NCBI GenBank assembly: GCA_944324465.1
Contig: CALUWI010000003.1
Location: 1 to 64,000 of the forward strand
Reading direction: 5' to 3'
Length of the DNA: 64,000 nucleotides
Origin: an uncultured Mucispirillum sp.
Lineage (GTDB): Bacteria > Chrysiogenota > Deferribacteres > Deferribacterales > Mucispirillaceae
Translations under genes and position numbers: made by a program
The notes under the pieces: generated by a model
What the model saw: the letters and a program-made list of their open reading frames with translations, nothing else
What the model was told of the DNA's origin: nothing
The model's database searches: none
Part shown: piece by piece, positions 9,477 through 17,853 of the stretch
How positions within the stretch are numbered: position 1 is the stretch's first letter
How the letters are laid out: each line of letters starts with the position of its first letter

Positions 9477-10131
9477 TTTGACATCATTTTTACCAGCAAG
9501 TATTCAGCATCATTATCTTCATGTAATCATGCTTTGTGTTGCTGTATGTATTATTTTCTTTTTAGGTTTATATGTACGTACATTACGCAGCGAGATACCT
9601 TCTAAATCACAAAACTTTTTTGAAGTTTTAGTTGGTGGTATCAGCAATTTAGCTGTAGATGTTATGGGCAAAGAAGGTAAACCTTATCTGCCAGTAGTTT
9701 TTGGTATTGGTCTTTATGTTGCAGTATCAAATCTTATGGCACTTATTCCTGGACTTATTCCACCTACAAGTAACATGAATACAACTGCTGCTCCTGCAAT
9801 ATTTGTATTTTTACTTTATAACTTTATAGGTATAAAAAAACACGGTGCATCTTACATTAAGCACTTTTTAGGGCCTTTACCTGCACTTGCACCATTTATG
9901 TTAATAATAGAATTTATCAGCCACTTAGCAAGGCCGCTTTCTCTTACAATGAGGCTTTTTGGTAATATTGCTGGTGAAGATTTAGTAGTGGTAATATTAT
10001 TTATGCTTGTGCCATTTTTATTACCAATACCAATGTTCTTCTTAATGATATTTACAAGCATCCTGCAAGCGTTTGTATTTATGATGCTGACTATGGTATA
10101 TATAGCTGGAGCTTTAGAAGAAGCCCACTAA
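9460..10131 (+). CDS. atpB: ATP synthase F0 subunit a
   Basis: Subunit a forms the two ion half-channels against the rotating c-ring in the inner membrane. The protein has 223-224 residues from ATG 9460, which has the ribosome site GGGGGAAAG; an upstream in-frame ATG at 9409 lies inside atpI and is less likely. The essential arginine is present in SLTMRLFGNIAGED near residue 165, and the last helix ends YIAGALEEAH as in other a subunits. F1 genes and b subunits are not in this window, so the F0 a/c genes are separated from the rest of the operon. Confidence 0.96.
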   Translation: MEHPLNLTSFLPASIQHHYLHVIMLCVAVCIIFFLGLYVRTLRSEIPSKSQNFFEVLVGGISNLAVDVMGKEGKPYLPVVFGIGLYVAVSNLMALIPGLIPPTSNMNTTAAPAIFVFLLYNFIGIKKHGASYIKHFLGPLPALAPFMLIIEFISHLARPLSLTMRLFGNIAGEDLVVVILFMLVPFLLPIPMFFLMIFTSILQAFVFMMLTMVYIAGALEEAH

Positions 10132-10167
10132 AATTAGCTATCTTTTAATTTTATACGGTGTTGGATT

Positions 10168-10218
10168 GATAAAAAGCTAAGTCATTTACTAGTATGTAAA
10201 CTCCTGTCGCTTTTTATC
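10168..10218 (+). repeat. Inverted repeat in the atpB-atpE spacer
   Basis: GATAAAAAGC at 10168-10177 pairs exactly with GCTTTTTATC at 10209-10218 across a 31-base loop. No T run follows. The 246-bp spacer is otherwise featureless AT-rich DNA. The hairpin may set different expression of atpB and the abundant c subunit, which is an inference. Confidence 0.5.
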
Positions 10219-10377
10219 ACTCCGCCTAGACTAAACTAAAAATCTTAATTAAATTTTATTTGATTTAATTAAGTAAATATGTAAATATATCATCTAATAA
10301 GATGTATATATAAATTAGAAAAATAGCGTTCTTATTTTACGCTTAAAATATTTTTTATTTTTTTGGAGGACTTTTCA

Positions 10378-10677
10378 ATGAAAAAAGTTATCTTAGCTAC
10401 AATGATGGCATTAATCGCAGTGCCAGCTTTCGCACAAACAGGTGCAGATTCTAGTGCTTGGGCACTTTACTTAGGTGCAGGTCTTGCAATCGGTCTTGCA
10501 GGTCTTGGTGCTGGTGTTGGTATGGGTAGTGCTATTAGAGGCGGTCTTGAAGGTATTTCTCGTAACCCTGGCGTTGCTGGTAAAATCTTCACTTACTTAC
10601 TCGTAGGTGTTGCTCTTATCGAGTCTATCGCTATTTATGGTTTAGTTGTATCTCTTATCCTTCTTTTCGTTAAATAA
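10378..10677 (+). CDS. atpE: ATP synthase F0 subunit c with N-terminal signal-like leader
   Basis: The product has 99 residues from ATG 10378, placed just after a strong GGAGG site; an in-frame ATG 15 bases upstream overlaps that site. Residues 1-20 (MKKVILATMMALIAVPAFAQ) look like a cleavable signal peptide before the usual two-helix hairpin. The ion-binding carboxylate is Glu82 in ALIESIAIY, and the polar loop is GISRNPG. The first helix has GVGMG where Na+-dependent rings carry Gln (GVGQG), and Thr after Glu-Ser is Ile, so H+ coupling is more likely. A strong terminator follows. Confidence 0.96.
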   Translation: MKKVILATMMALIAVPAFAQTGADSSAWALYLGAGLAIGLAGLGAGVGMGSAIRGGLEGISRNPGVAGKIFTYLLVGVALIESIAIYGLVVSLILLFVK

Positions 10678-10706
10678 TAAGATTAATAAGAAATCAACAT
10701 ATATAA

Positions 10707-10737
10707 GGGCAGGGTATAAACACTCTGCCCTTTTTTT
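10707..10737 (+). terminator. Terminator of atpE
   Basis: GGGCAG/CTGCCC stem extended by three further pairs, loop ATAAAC, then seven T residues. Confidence 0.9.
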
Positions 10738-10756
10738 ATAATAAAAGGTAGGTAAA

Positions 10757-11383
10757 ATGAAAGTAATATTAATAAACGGCAGTCCAAATAAAGAAGGCTG
10801 CACATATACTGCATTAAAAGAAGTATCAGACACTCTTAATAAACATAACATAGATACAGAAATATTTTATATTGGTAAAATGGCAGTATCTGGCTGTATT
10901 GCATGTAATTACTGCAGAGAGCATTTTAAATGCAGCATAAATGATAAAGTAAATGAATTAGCTGCAAAGCTCCCTGAAATAGATGGTGTAGTAGTAGGCA
11001 CACCGGTACATTATGCTTCAGCATCAGGTATGGTTACATCATTTTTAGACCGTGCCTTTCGTGTAGGCTTTTTAAATAATGCCTGGGCAAATAAACTTGG
11101 TGCAGTAGTAGTATCTTGCAGGCGAGGTGGAGCAACAGCAGCTTTTGACCAGATTAATAAATATTTTACTATGAATAATATGCCTGTAGTATCTTCTCAA
11201 TACTGGAATCAGGTGCATGGCTCAACTCCAGAAGAAGTAAAAAAAGATATAGAAGGTATGCAGACTATGCGGACTCTTGCAAACAATATGGCATGGCTTT
11301 TAAAATGTATAGAAGCAGGTAAAAAAGCAGGTATTCCGTTTCCAGAATTAGAGCCAAGAGTATTTACTAACTTTATCAGATAA
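10757..11383 (+). CDS. NAD(P)H-dependent flavin oxidoreductase, flavodoxin fold
   Basis: The 208-residue protein opens with the FMN phosphate loop ILINGSPNKEGCT and continues with GTPVHYASASGMVTSFLDRA, both typical of the NADPH-dependent FMN reductase / iron-sulfur flavoprotein family. A cysteine cluster CIACNYCREHFKC near residues 46-58 resembles the one used in related proteins for redox or metal binding. It likely reduces flavin, quinone or another small acceptor in the cytoplasm. ATG 10757 follows an AGGTAGG site. It stands alone between atpE and fic. Confidence 0.85.
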   Translation: MKVILINGSPNKEGCTYTALKEVSDTLNKHNIDTEIFYIGKMAVSGCIACNYCREHFKCSINDKVNELAAKLPEIDGVVVGTPVHYASASGMVTSFLDRAFRVGFLNNAWANKLGAVVVSCRRGGATAAFDQINKYFTMNNMPVVSSQYWNQVHGSTPEEVKKDIEGMQTMRTLANNMAWLLKCIEAGKKAGIPFPELEPRVFTNFIR

Positions 11384-11504
11384 AAGTATATAGAGCAGTA
11401 TATAATCTGCTCTATAGAATATTACAGCAGTAGAAATATATAAAAAACTATACATATATAAGTATATATGCTATATTATATTATATTATTTATCTTGAGG
11501 CACT

Positions 11505-12221
11505 ATGACACTTCTTAAAATATTAAAAAGAGAAAAAGATACTGGATATACTAATGGTATATATAATCGAGTACAGGTGTTATTTACACATAATTCTAAT
11601 AGAATAGAGGGTAATCAGTTAACATTAGAACAGACAAGAAGTATTTTTGAGTATAACACAATAGATATATCATCTAATATATTAAATATTAATGATATTA
11701 TAGAAACATCTAACCATTTCCAATGTATAGATTATATTATTGATGCAGCCAATAGAAAGCTGACAGAAAGTATTATCAAAAAACTTCATAAAATATTATA
11801 TACTGCTATAAACTTAAAAAACAGAGAATGGTTTAAAATAGGTGAATATAAGAAACTGCCAAATACTATATCTGATATTGAAACTACAACTCCAGAAGAT
11901 ACTGAAGAAGCTGTTAAAAATTTACTTTTACAGTATAACAAGAAAAAAAATATATCCATAAATGATATTATTGATTTTCATGTAAGCTTTGAAAGAATAC
12001 ACCCTTTCCAAGACGGGAATGGAAGAGTAGGTAGATTAATAATGTTTAAAGAATGTTTAAAACATAATATTGTACCATTTATTATAGAAGATGAATTTAA
12101 ACAGTATTATTATCGCGGATTAAGAGAATATAAAAAAGAAAAAGGATATTTAGTAGAAACATGTCTTGCAGCTCAAGATAAATTTAAAAAACATTTAGAT
12201 TATTTTAAAATTTCATATTAG
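11505..12221 (+). CDS. Fic-domain protein (putative AMP transferase) with N-terminal inhibitory motif
   Basis: Fic enzymes usually move AMP from ATP to Ser, Thr or Tyr of a target protein. The full catalytic motif HPFQDGNGRVGR is at about residues 166-177, including the His, Asp and both Arg. Residues 31-37 (SNRIEGN) fit the inhibitory (S/T)xxxE(G/N) helix, placed before the Fic core as in class II, so the enzyme should be autoinhibited by Glu35. No antitoxin gene is next to it. The start ATG 11505 has a GAGG site. The target is unknown. Confidence 0.9.
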   Translation: MTLLKILKREKDTGYTNGIYNRVQVLFTHNSNRIEGNQLTLEQTRSIFEYNTIDISSNILNINDIIETSNHFQCIDYIIDAANRKLTESIIKKLHKILYTAINLKNREWFKIGEYKKLPNTISDIETTTPEDTEEAVKNLLLQYNKKKNISINDIIDFHVSFERIHPFQDGNGRVGRLIMFKECLKHNIVPFIIEDEFKQYYYRGLREYKKEKGYLVETCLAAQDKFKKHLDYFKISY

Positions 12222-12223
12222 AA

Positions 12224-12278
12224 TATTAGTATATCATTAATTTTTGTATATATATGTCTAATTAGTGATATACTAATA
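12224..12278. repeat. Long imperfect hairpin downstream of fic
   Basis: TATTAGTATATCATTAATT at 12224-12242 pairs with AATTAGTGATATACTAATA at 12260-12278 with one G-T mismatch. It lies between convergent genes and could stop transcription from both sides, though no T run follows. Confidence 0.5.
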
Positions 12279-12330
12279 TAAAAAGGCAGTATTTATAAGT
12301 ATTATAAGAATATATATTAAAAAATATAGT

Positions 12331-12540
12331 TTAATACTGATTTTCTTTGTAAAATAGATTTTTTCTTTCAGTTACCTTTCCACAGGCACTGCATACATAC
12401 ACTTTATAGCCAGGTCTTACTTCCATATTTTTATTTCTGTTTATATACCTTGACTGGCAGTGTGGGCATCTGTGAACTGTAAAAACTCTTAAAAATATAT
12501 ATGTACCTGCAATAATAAAAACTAAAACAGCAATTTCCAT
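12331..12540 (-). CDS. Small membrane-anchored zinc-ribbon protein
   Basis: The start at 12540 is preferred because GGAGA stands 7 bases before it; seven further codons upstream have no such site. The 69-residue product has one N-terminal membrane helix (IAVLVFIIAGTYIFL) and then a zinc ribbon formed by CPHC and CSAC. Similar one-helix zinc-ribbon proteins are common and mostly uncharacterised. Function unknown. Confidence 0.7.
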   Translation of the reverse strand: MEIAVLVFIIAGTYIFLRVFTVHRCPHCQSRYINRNKNMEVRPGYKVYVCSACGKVTERKNLFYKENQY

Positions 12541-13055
12541 GAAATATTCTCCAAATCTCAAAACAGTAAAGTCACCATATCAAATATATAAAATAAAATA
12601 TTTAATTAATGCAATAAAAATATAAAGAAAAATCAGTTTTTTTGAAAAATAAGATAATCTTTACAGGTAAAATAATATTTAATCTATATGACATTTTGAA
12701 AGAGTCATAACTTTACCAATAAATAATTTTAATATTAAGAACCATTTACAGTGTTTTTGAATAATAAGTATTTTCCTAAATTTATCAGATATTTATTAGC
12801 AAAATTAAAGAATATAAAAATACATAATTCTAATTATATAACAAGAAAACAGATACAGGAACATTCTTAAAAAAAGCAAAGAACTATAAAATACTTTCTA
12901 TACAACATTAAAAAATATTTCCGAGTAATGCAGATTAGGAAAGTGCAGAAAAATACTGGCAACCCATACAAGACTATTTATATATTTTGTACTGATATGT
13001 ATTTTTATTATTTAAAAGGGTTAATCTCAACAACAAAAAAGCATAAAAATGGTAA

Positions 13056-13166
13056 AAGCTGCTAACTAACAACACTAAAAACCTTACCCGTAAATCAAAA
13101 TACGGTACAGGAAATACAGTAAAAATTTTTATTCTTCCAAATGGTCAGACTTGGAAAATAAAATAG
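13056..13166 (+). pseudogene. Possible 3' remnant of a decayed gene
   Basis: A 36-codon open stretch without a start ends in TAG at 13164-13166. Its translation finishes YGTGNTVKIFILPNGQTWKIK, which reads like the beta-rich C-terminus of a real small protein rather than random AT-rich DNA. Stops interrupt the frame upstream. The parent family is not recognised. Confidence 0.25.
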
Positions 13167-13307
13167 GGGTTGCAACGCAAATACACAATCAACACTAATT
13201 AATATAATAATTAATGTGATTAATATCAATAGTAGATATATTTTTTAACAATTTTTGCCCTAAAAACTGCTAAAAAGTAAGCCAGATTTAGTATAAAAAA
13301 CAGGATG

Positions 13308-13730
13308 TTTTTTTAATAGAAGTTTAATATGTCCTGTTTGCTCTGCCCAGCCAATATTTCTTATTCCTCGTTACTCACTCGGGAAATATTGTCCTCGCAA
13401 AAAGCACTCGCCTCCCTATTCGGTCGGTCAGGCTTTAGGATAAAGCCCTTTAGTAAGCATTAAGGGTTTCCCGCAGATGCGTTGTTTAAAAAATGCAAGG
13501 ATGGATTTTTTAATAAAAGTTTAATATGTACTGTTTGCTCTGCCCAGCCAATATTTCTTATTCCTCGTTACTCACTCGGGAAATATTGTCCTCGCAAAAA
13601 GCACTCGCCTCCCTATTCGGTCGGTCAGGCTTTAGGATAAAGCCCTTTAGTAAGCATTAAGGGGTTTCTCCGCAGATGCGTTGTTTAAAAAATCCACGGA
13701 TAGATTTTTTAATAAAAGTTTAATATGTCC
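13308..13730 (+). repeat. Tandem repeat of about 198 bp, two full copies and a third start
   Basis: Copies begin at 13308 and 13506 and a 26-base start of a third is at 13705. The two full copies differ only at scattered bases and one-base indels. Each carries a hairpin AATATTTC...GAAATATT (13353-13390 and 13550-13587) around CCTCGTTACTCACTCGG, followed by GTCCTCGC. The same design, with different stem sequence, occurs near 19.6-19.75 kb. Confidence 0.85.
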
Positions 13731-13760
13731 TTCAAGTCCCCAGTATATTGCTTTAAAACA

Positions 13761-13787
13761 AAAAAGCTGGCTCGTGCCAGCTTTTTT
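13761..13787 (-). terminator. Terminator of tRNA-Leu
   Basis: AAAAAGCTGGC / GCCAGCTTTTT stem with a TCGT loop just downstream of the tRNA on the minus strand, T run on both sides. Confidence 0.85.
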
Positions 13788-13793
13788 ATTTTA

Positions 13794-13875
13794 TACCGAA
13801 GAGGGGACTTGAACCCCTACGATTAGAAACCGGCGGATTTTGAGTCCGCTGCGTCTACCATTCCGCCACTTCGGC
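13794..13875 (-). tRNA. tRNA-Leu (anticodon CAA)
   Basis: The 82-nt sequence folds as a class II tRNA: acceptor GCCGAAG/CTTCGGT, anticodon stem GCGGA/TCCGC with loop CTCAAAA (anticodon CAA), a long variable arm, T-arm AGGGG-TTCAAGT-CCCCT and discriminator A. CCA is not encoded. The first acceptor pair is a G-T wobble. Confidence 0.95.
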
Positions 13876-13939
13876 ATGTATATTATATTTTGATAAATGA
13901 TTAAACATAAATTATGTTCATTTGTCAATACTTTTAACT

Positions 13940-14539
13940 TTATTCCTGTTCATCTGTAAGATTAATGGCTTCTTTTGCGAGCTTATCTGCCATATCATTA
14001 TATCTATCTCCAGAATGACCTTTTACTTTTACAAATGAAATATTTATCTTTTCTGATATATCATCAATAAATTTTTTATAATTTATTGTGCCTTCCTGTT
14101 TCCTTTTCCATTCACCTTTTGCCCAGTGTGCGATACCTGAATAGTCATGATGCAGTGTTATATTTTTATATCCATTTTCTACTGCCCATTTTATAGATAC
14201 AGCTGCTGCAAAAAGTTCCCCTGCCACATTACGCATATCTATATATTTCTTACTGCTGCCTTTTATTGTATGTATTATTTCTCCATCAAATAAAATAACA
14301 GCACCATAGCCTGCTTCCTGCTGTTTAGTAGAAAAGCTGCCGTCAATATAAGCATGCAGACCGCTTAAATTATCATTTATTTCACTATTTAAGCTGTCAG
14401 TAGATAAATATTGTTCTGCCTGATTTAGTTCTTTAAATTTTTTAAATTCTGCACCAGAAAAACCAGTGATATGTTTTTGACATTCTGCCCAGCTTTCAAA
14501 TATACCAGTTTCTTTGCCTTTTTTTACTGCATAATACAT
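13940..14539 (-). CDS. rnhA: Ribonuclease H1 with N-terminal hybrid-binding domain
   Basis: It cuts RNA in RNA-DNA hybrids. The 199-residue protein has a viroplasmin-like hybrid-binding domain at 1-50 (YYAVKKGKETGIFESWAEC...GAEFKKF) and an RNase H fold. The four catalytic acidic residues are visible: Asp66 in YIDGS, Glu108 in AGELF, Asp132 in HHDYSG and Asp185 in NDMADKLA, with the supporting His175 in KGHSGD. It is a single gene downstream of tRNA-Leu in the opposite sense of its right-hand neighbours. Confidence 0.95.
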   Translation of the reverse strand: MYYAVKKGKETGIFESWAECQKHITGFSGAEFKKFKELNQAEQYLSTDSLNSEINDNLSGLHAYIDGSFSTKQQEAGYGAVILFDGEIIHTIKGSSKKYIDMRNVAGELFAAAVSIKWAVENGYKNITLHHDYSGIAHWAKGEWKRKQEGTINYKKFIDDISEKINISFVKVKGHSGDRYNDMADKLAKEAINLTDEQE

Positions 14540-14589
14540 TTTTTCAATAAACCAATAATAAATAATTTAGTCTATATAAATTACACAGC

Positions 14590-14937
14590 TTAATAAGAGC
14601 CGGTAAAATATGCTATAAGTAAAACAGCAAATACAGCTACAGCTAAAAAAATCATAAATGTGCGTGTATAGCTGATATTAGTTGTAGAGTTTCCAAAAAT
14701 AGGGTTGTTAGTTTTATTTCTGCTTATCTGGTATGGATAATTGTTTTTTCTATTACTTTTCCAGCCAGAAGCCATTGGAGTGTTATCCTGCCTGCTGCCT
14801 TGAATAACTACATCATCATTATTCTGATTTTGCTTTTTATTTTTTGATTTAAATGCAGAATAAAGTGTTATACCACCAAATATTGCAGCATATATAAGCA
14901 GTTCTATAAAATCACCTGCATTAGATAATAATTCCAT
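14590..14937 (-). CDS. Small two-helix membrane protein, unknown
   Basis: The 115-residue protein has a hydrophobic segment near residues 10-26 and a second near 93-112, with a polar Asn/Lys/Ser-rich middle. Both ends are therefore membrane-embedded and the middle is a loop. No family is recognised. It is 50 bp from rnhA on the same strand and may be co-transcribed with it. Confidence 0.6.
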   Translation of the reverse strand: MELLSNAGDFIELLIYAAIFGGITLYSAFKSKNKKQNQNNDDVVIQGSRQDNTPMASGWKSNRKNNYPYQISRNKTNNPIFGNSTTNISYTRTFMIFLAVAVFAVLLIAYFTGSY

Positions 14938-15060
14938 AATACCCTCTTTAAAAATAATACTATAATTTATATAATTATAAAATCTTTTTCAAGCATTAAA
15001 TTTATTGATAAAAAATACGATATGTATTATATTATCTACAAACCATATTTGGAGGGCTTG

Positions 15061-15969
15061 ATGCATAAGTATCTTGGTGTGTTATTAATAGTTATATCTA
15101 TGGTTATAACTGGCTGTGGAGAAAGTATATATTCTGGTGCAGAAAATACCAGTTCTAAAGAAGCTGTAATAGATGACTTTGATTTTAGTTTTTTAAAAAA
15201 TGAATGTGGAGCTATTATTGAGCGTTATGATGAATATCTTCATTCTGGAGTAACACTTAACGAAGATGATTTATATAGATATGTTAGTGCAGTGCTTGCC
15301 TGCAGTGGTTTTGATATAGTAAAAGGACTTGACAGCATACTGCAGACTGGAGGTAAAGATATTTATGAAACTGCAGCTGCAGTTATTGGTCATAATGTGA
15401 TTGATATAAATACAGCGATGTATCTTCAGACTCAGTATTCAAAAGCTATTAATATATGTATTGATTATAAATCTGAGCTTGCAAAAGATAATATTACATT
15501 AAATAATACCAACCTTACACTATGCGGTCTTGCAGGCACTATGGGAACAATAGTAAATCTTAGCTCTATGCTGTTGAATGCAAGCGGCGGCGGAGCTAAT
15601 GTTATAGAGCTTACAGAAGCAGGTCTTACGGAGTTTGGCACTCAGGTAAACCCAACATTAGTAGGGCAGAGTTTAGCATCATTTTTAAAACAGTATAACT
15701 TATTTCTAGCTAATCTAGACAGTGGACTTCTGCTTTCAGAAGATGCTGCAAAAGTACTTGGTGATTTACTGGGGCAGGATAGTTTCAGCAGTGTTTTAGG
15801 CGAGCTTGCTGCAAGCCTTAGAGACCCTGTAACAAATGCAATTACAGAAGACAGCCTTATAAAATATATTTCAGATTCTCTTGGCATAGAAATACCAGAA
15901 AACATATTCCCAGAAATTCCAGATGTGCCAGAAATTCCCGATATTCCAGAAATACCAGTTCAGCCATAA
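15061..15969 (+). CDS. Lipoprotein with Pro-Glu-Ile repeat tail, unknown
   Basis: ATG 15061 is chosen because GGAGGG stands directly upstream and it gives a clean signal peptide; an in-frame upstream ATG lacks both. The 302-residue product has a lipobox VITGC with Cys19. The body is alpha-helical, without known motifs, containing a Gly-rich stretch (NASGGGANV). The C-terminus is a short repeat of the form PEIPDVPEIPDIPEIP. Function unknown; probably exported and anchored in the outer membrane. Confidence 0.75.
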   Translation: MHKYLGVLLIVISMVITGCGESIYSGAENTSSKEAVIDDFDFSFLKNECGAIIERYDEYLHSGVTLNEDDLYRYVSAVLACSGFDIVKGLDSILQTGGKDIYETAAAVIGHNVIDINTAMYLQTQYSKAINICIDYKSELAKDNITLNNTNLTLCGLAGTMGTIVNLSSMLLNASGGGANVIELTEAGLTEFGTQVNPTLVGQSLASFLKQYNLFLANLDSGLLLSEDAAKVLGDLLGQDSFSSVLGELAASLRDPVTNAITEDSLIKYISDSLGIEIPENIFPEIPDVPEIPDIPEIPVQP

Positions 15970-16011
15970 AAAAGATAATTTATAAAAATAAAAAATAAAG
16001 ATATGAAAAAG

Positions 16012-16043
16012 AAGCCTTTCTGCAGCAGCAGAAAGGCTTTTGA
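16012..16043. terminator. Shared terminator between convergent genes
   Basis: Perfect 12-bp stem AAGCCTTTCTGC / GCAGAAAGGCTT with loop AGCA, T-rich on the plus side and A-rich before it, so it can serve both the lipoprotein gene and the mutase gene. Confidence 0.85.
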
Positions 16044-16045
16044 TT

Positions 16046-17686
16046 TTATAATACGATGTTTTCTTGATATTCGCCAAATACTTCTTTTAAAGCATTGATA
16101 GTTTCGCCAAGAGTAGCATAAGTTTTAACTGCATTTAAGATTTTTGGCATTAAGTTTTCGTTTGTTTTTGCAGCTGCTGTTAATTCAGCAAGAGCTCTTT
16201 TAACTGCATCATTATCACGAGTTTCTCTTAATTTTTTAAGTTTTGCTTTTTGGCTTACTTCAACAGAAGAATCAATTTTTAAAAGACCTGTAGGTGGTTC
16301 TTCATCTATATGGTATTTATTAACACCAACAATGATTAAGTCTTCTTTTTCTATAGCTTTTTGATATTCATAAGCACTGTTTTGGATTTCTCTTTGTGGG
16401 AAACCTTGTTCAATAGCACGCATCATACCGCCAAGGTCATCTATTTTTTGGATATATTCAAATGCGCGTTTTTCTATATCATCAGTCATAGCTTCTACCA
16501 TATAAGCACCAGCAAGTGGGTCAATAGTATCTGCAGCACCAGATTCGTTTGCAACGATTTGCTGAGTTCTTAATGCTATACGAACAGATTCTTCTGTAGG
16601 CAGAGCAAGTGCTTCATCATAAGAGTTAGTGTGCAGAGATTGTGTACCGCCCATACATGCTGCTAATGTTTGCAGAGCAACACGCACAATATTATTTTGC
16701 GGCTGCTGAGCTGTTAATGTAGAGCCAGCAGTTTGAGTGTGGAAACGAAGCATAGTAGATTTTGGTTTTTTAGCTTTAAAGCGTTCTGTCATAATTTTTG
16801 CCCACATTCTTCTAGCTGCTCTGAATTTTGCAACTTCTTCAATAAAGTTATTATGGCAGTTAAAGAAGAAAGAAAGTCTGCCTGCAAAATCATCAACATC
16901 AAGTCCTGCTTTAATAGCTGCATCAACATAAGCAATACCGTCTGCAAGAGTAAATGCCACTTCCTGAACAGCATCACTTCCTGCTTCCCTAATATGATAG
17001 CCACTGATACTGATAGTATTCCATAAAGGAACATTATCTTTACAGAAAGAGAAAATATCAGTAATTAATCTCATAGACTGAGTAGGTGGGAAACGGTATG
17101 TTCCACGAGCCATATATTCTTTTAATATATCGTTTTGGATAGTTCCTGCTAATTTATCAGAAGAAACACCTTGTTTTTCACCCACTGCAATATAGCATGA
17201 TAAAAGATATGATGCTGTTGCATTAATAGTCATAGATGTAGAAACTTTATCAAGTGGAATACCGTTGAATAATATTTCCATATCAGCAAGAGAGTCAATA
17301 GCAACACCAACTTTACCAACTTCCCCTGCAGCCATATGGTCATCAGAATCGTAACCTATTTGTGTTGGCAGGTCAAAAGCTACTGAAAGCCCTGTAGTTC
17401 CCTGGTCAAGCAGATATCTGTATCTTTTATTAGATTCTTCTGCTGTTGCAAAGCCTGCATACTGGCGCATTGTCCAGAAACGGCCACGATACATAGTAGG
17501 CTGCACACCTCTTGTAAGAGGGTAAATACCTGGATAACCAAGTTTCTTTTCGTAATCAAAATCAGGAATATCTGCTGGTGTGTAGAAAGGTTTTACCTCA
17601 TAGCCTGAAGTAGTTTTAAAAACTTTTTTACGTTCAGGAAACCTGCTGATTGTTTTTTCATACTGTTCTTTCCATTTTTCGTACAT
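16046..17686 (-). CDS. Methylmalonyl-CoA mutase, large (catalytic) subunit
   Basis: It interconverts (R)-methylmalonyl-CoA and succinyl-CoA with adenosylcobalamin. The start at 17686 follows a GAGG site and gives the usual [10 protein letters not shown] opening, 546 residues. The substrate-barrel signature [35 protein letters not shown] and the stretch [26 protein letters not shown] are complete. The cobalamin-binding C-terminal domain is absent, as expected for the split form, whose small subunit must be encoded elsewhere. Need for B12 links it to the B12 uptake locus in this window, although no riboswitch is seen before this gene. Confidence 0.95.
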   Translation of the reverse strand: MYEKWKEQYEKTISRFPERKKVFKTTSGYEVKPFYTPADIPDFDYEKKLGYPGIYPLTRGVQPTMYRGRFWTMRQYAGFATAEESNKRYRYLLDQGTTGLSVAFDLPTQIGYDSDDHMAAGEVGKVGVAIDSLADMEILFNGIPLDKVSTSMTINATASYLLSCYIAVGEKQGVSSDKLAGTIQNDILKEYMARGTYRFPPTQSMRLITDIFSFCKDNVPLWNTISISGYHIREAGSDAVQEVAFTLADGIAYVDAAIKAGLDVDDFAGRLSFFFNCHNNFIEEVAKFRAARRMWAKIMTERFKAKKPKSTMLRFHTQTAGSTLTAQQPQNNIVRVALQTLAACMGGTQSLHTNSYDEALALPTEESVRIALRTQQIVANESGAADTIDPLAGAYMVEAMTDDIEKRAFEYIQKIDDLGGMMRAIEQGFPQREIQNSAYEYQKAIEKEDLIIVGVNKYHIDEEPPTGLLKIDSSVEVSQKAKLKKLRETRDNDAVKRALAELTAAAKTNENLMPKILNAVKTYATLGETINALKEVFGEYQENIVL

Positions 17687-17795
17687 AGCTGACCTCGCTA
17701 AAAAAATTATAATGTTTTGAAACAATATTTAATATTAACATATTTTTTTAAAAACTGATAGTGTAAAAAAGATAATTTCTATATTTTTTAAAAAA

Positions 17796-17828
17796 TAAAA
17801 AAGGCAGTAGATATATTTCTACTGCCCT
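17796..17828 (-). terminator. Terminator of the dicarboxylate symporter gene
   Basis: GGCAGTAGA / TCTACTGCC stem with a 6-base loop; on the minus strand it is followed by six T residues. Confidence 0.85.
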
Positions 17829-17853
17829 TTGTGATTTGTATTACTACCTATTA

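Larger units (their letters stand above)
12541..13793. other. Gene-poor, repeat-rich region upstream of tRNA-Leu
   Basis: No intact gene is visible in 1.25 kb. From 12541 to about 13050 the DNA is AT-rich with no structure I can name. A short reading-frame remnant ends at 13166. Tandem ~198-bp repeats fill 13308-13730, and the tRNA terminator closes the region. Confidence 0.6.

Noticed and set aside
10378-10677. Na+-coupled ATP synthase
   Set aside because: The c subunit lacks the Gln of the first helix and the Thr after Glu-Ser found in Na+-binding rings.
13308-13730. Considered as a CRISPR array
   Set aside because: Only two long near-identical units without spacers; no cas genes in the window.
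16733-17026. Overlapping 97- and 64-codon frames on the plus strand
   Set aside because: Antisense to methylmalonyl-CoA mutase.
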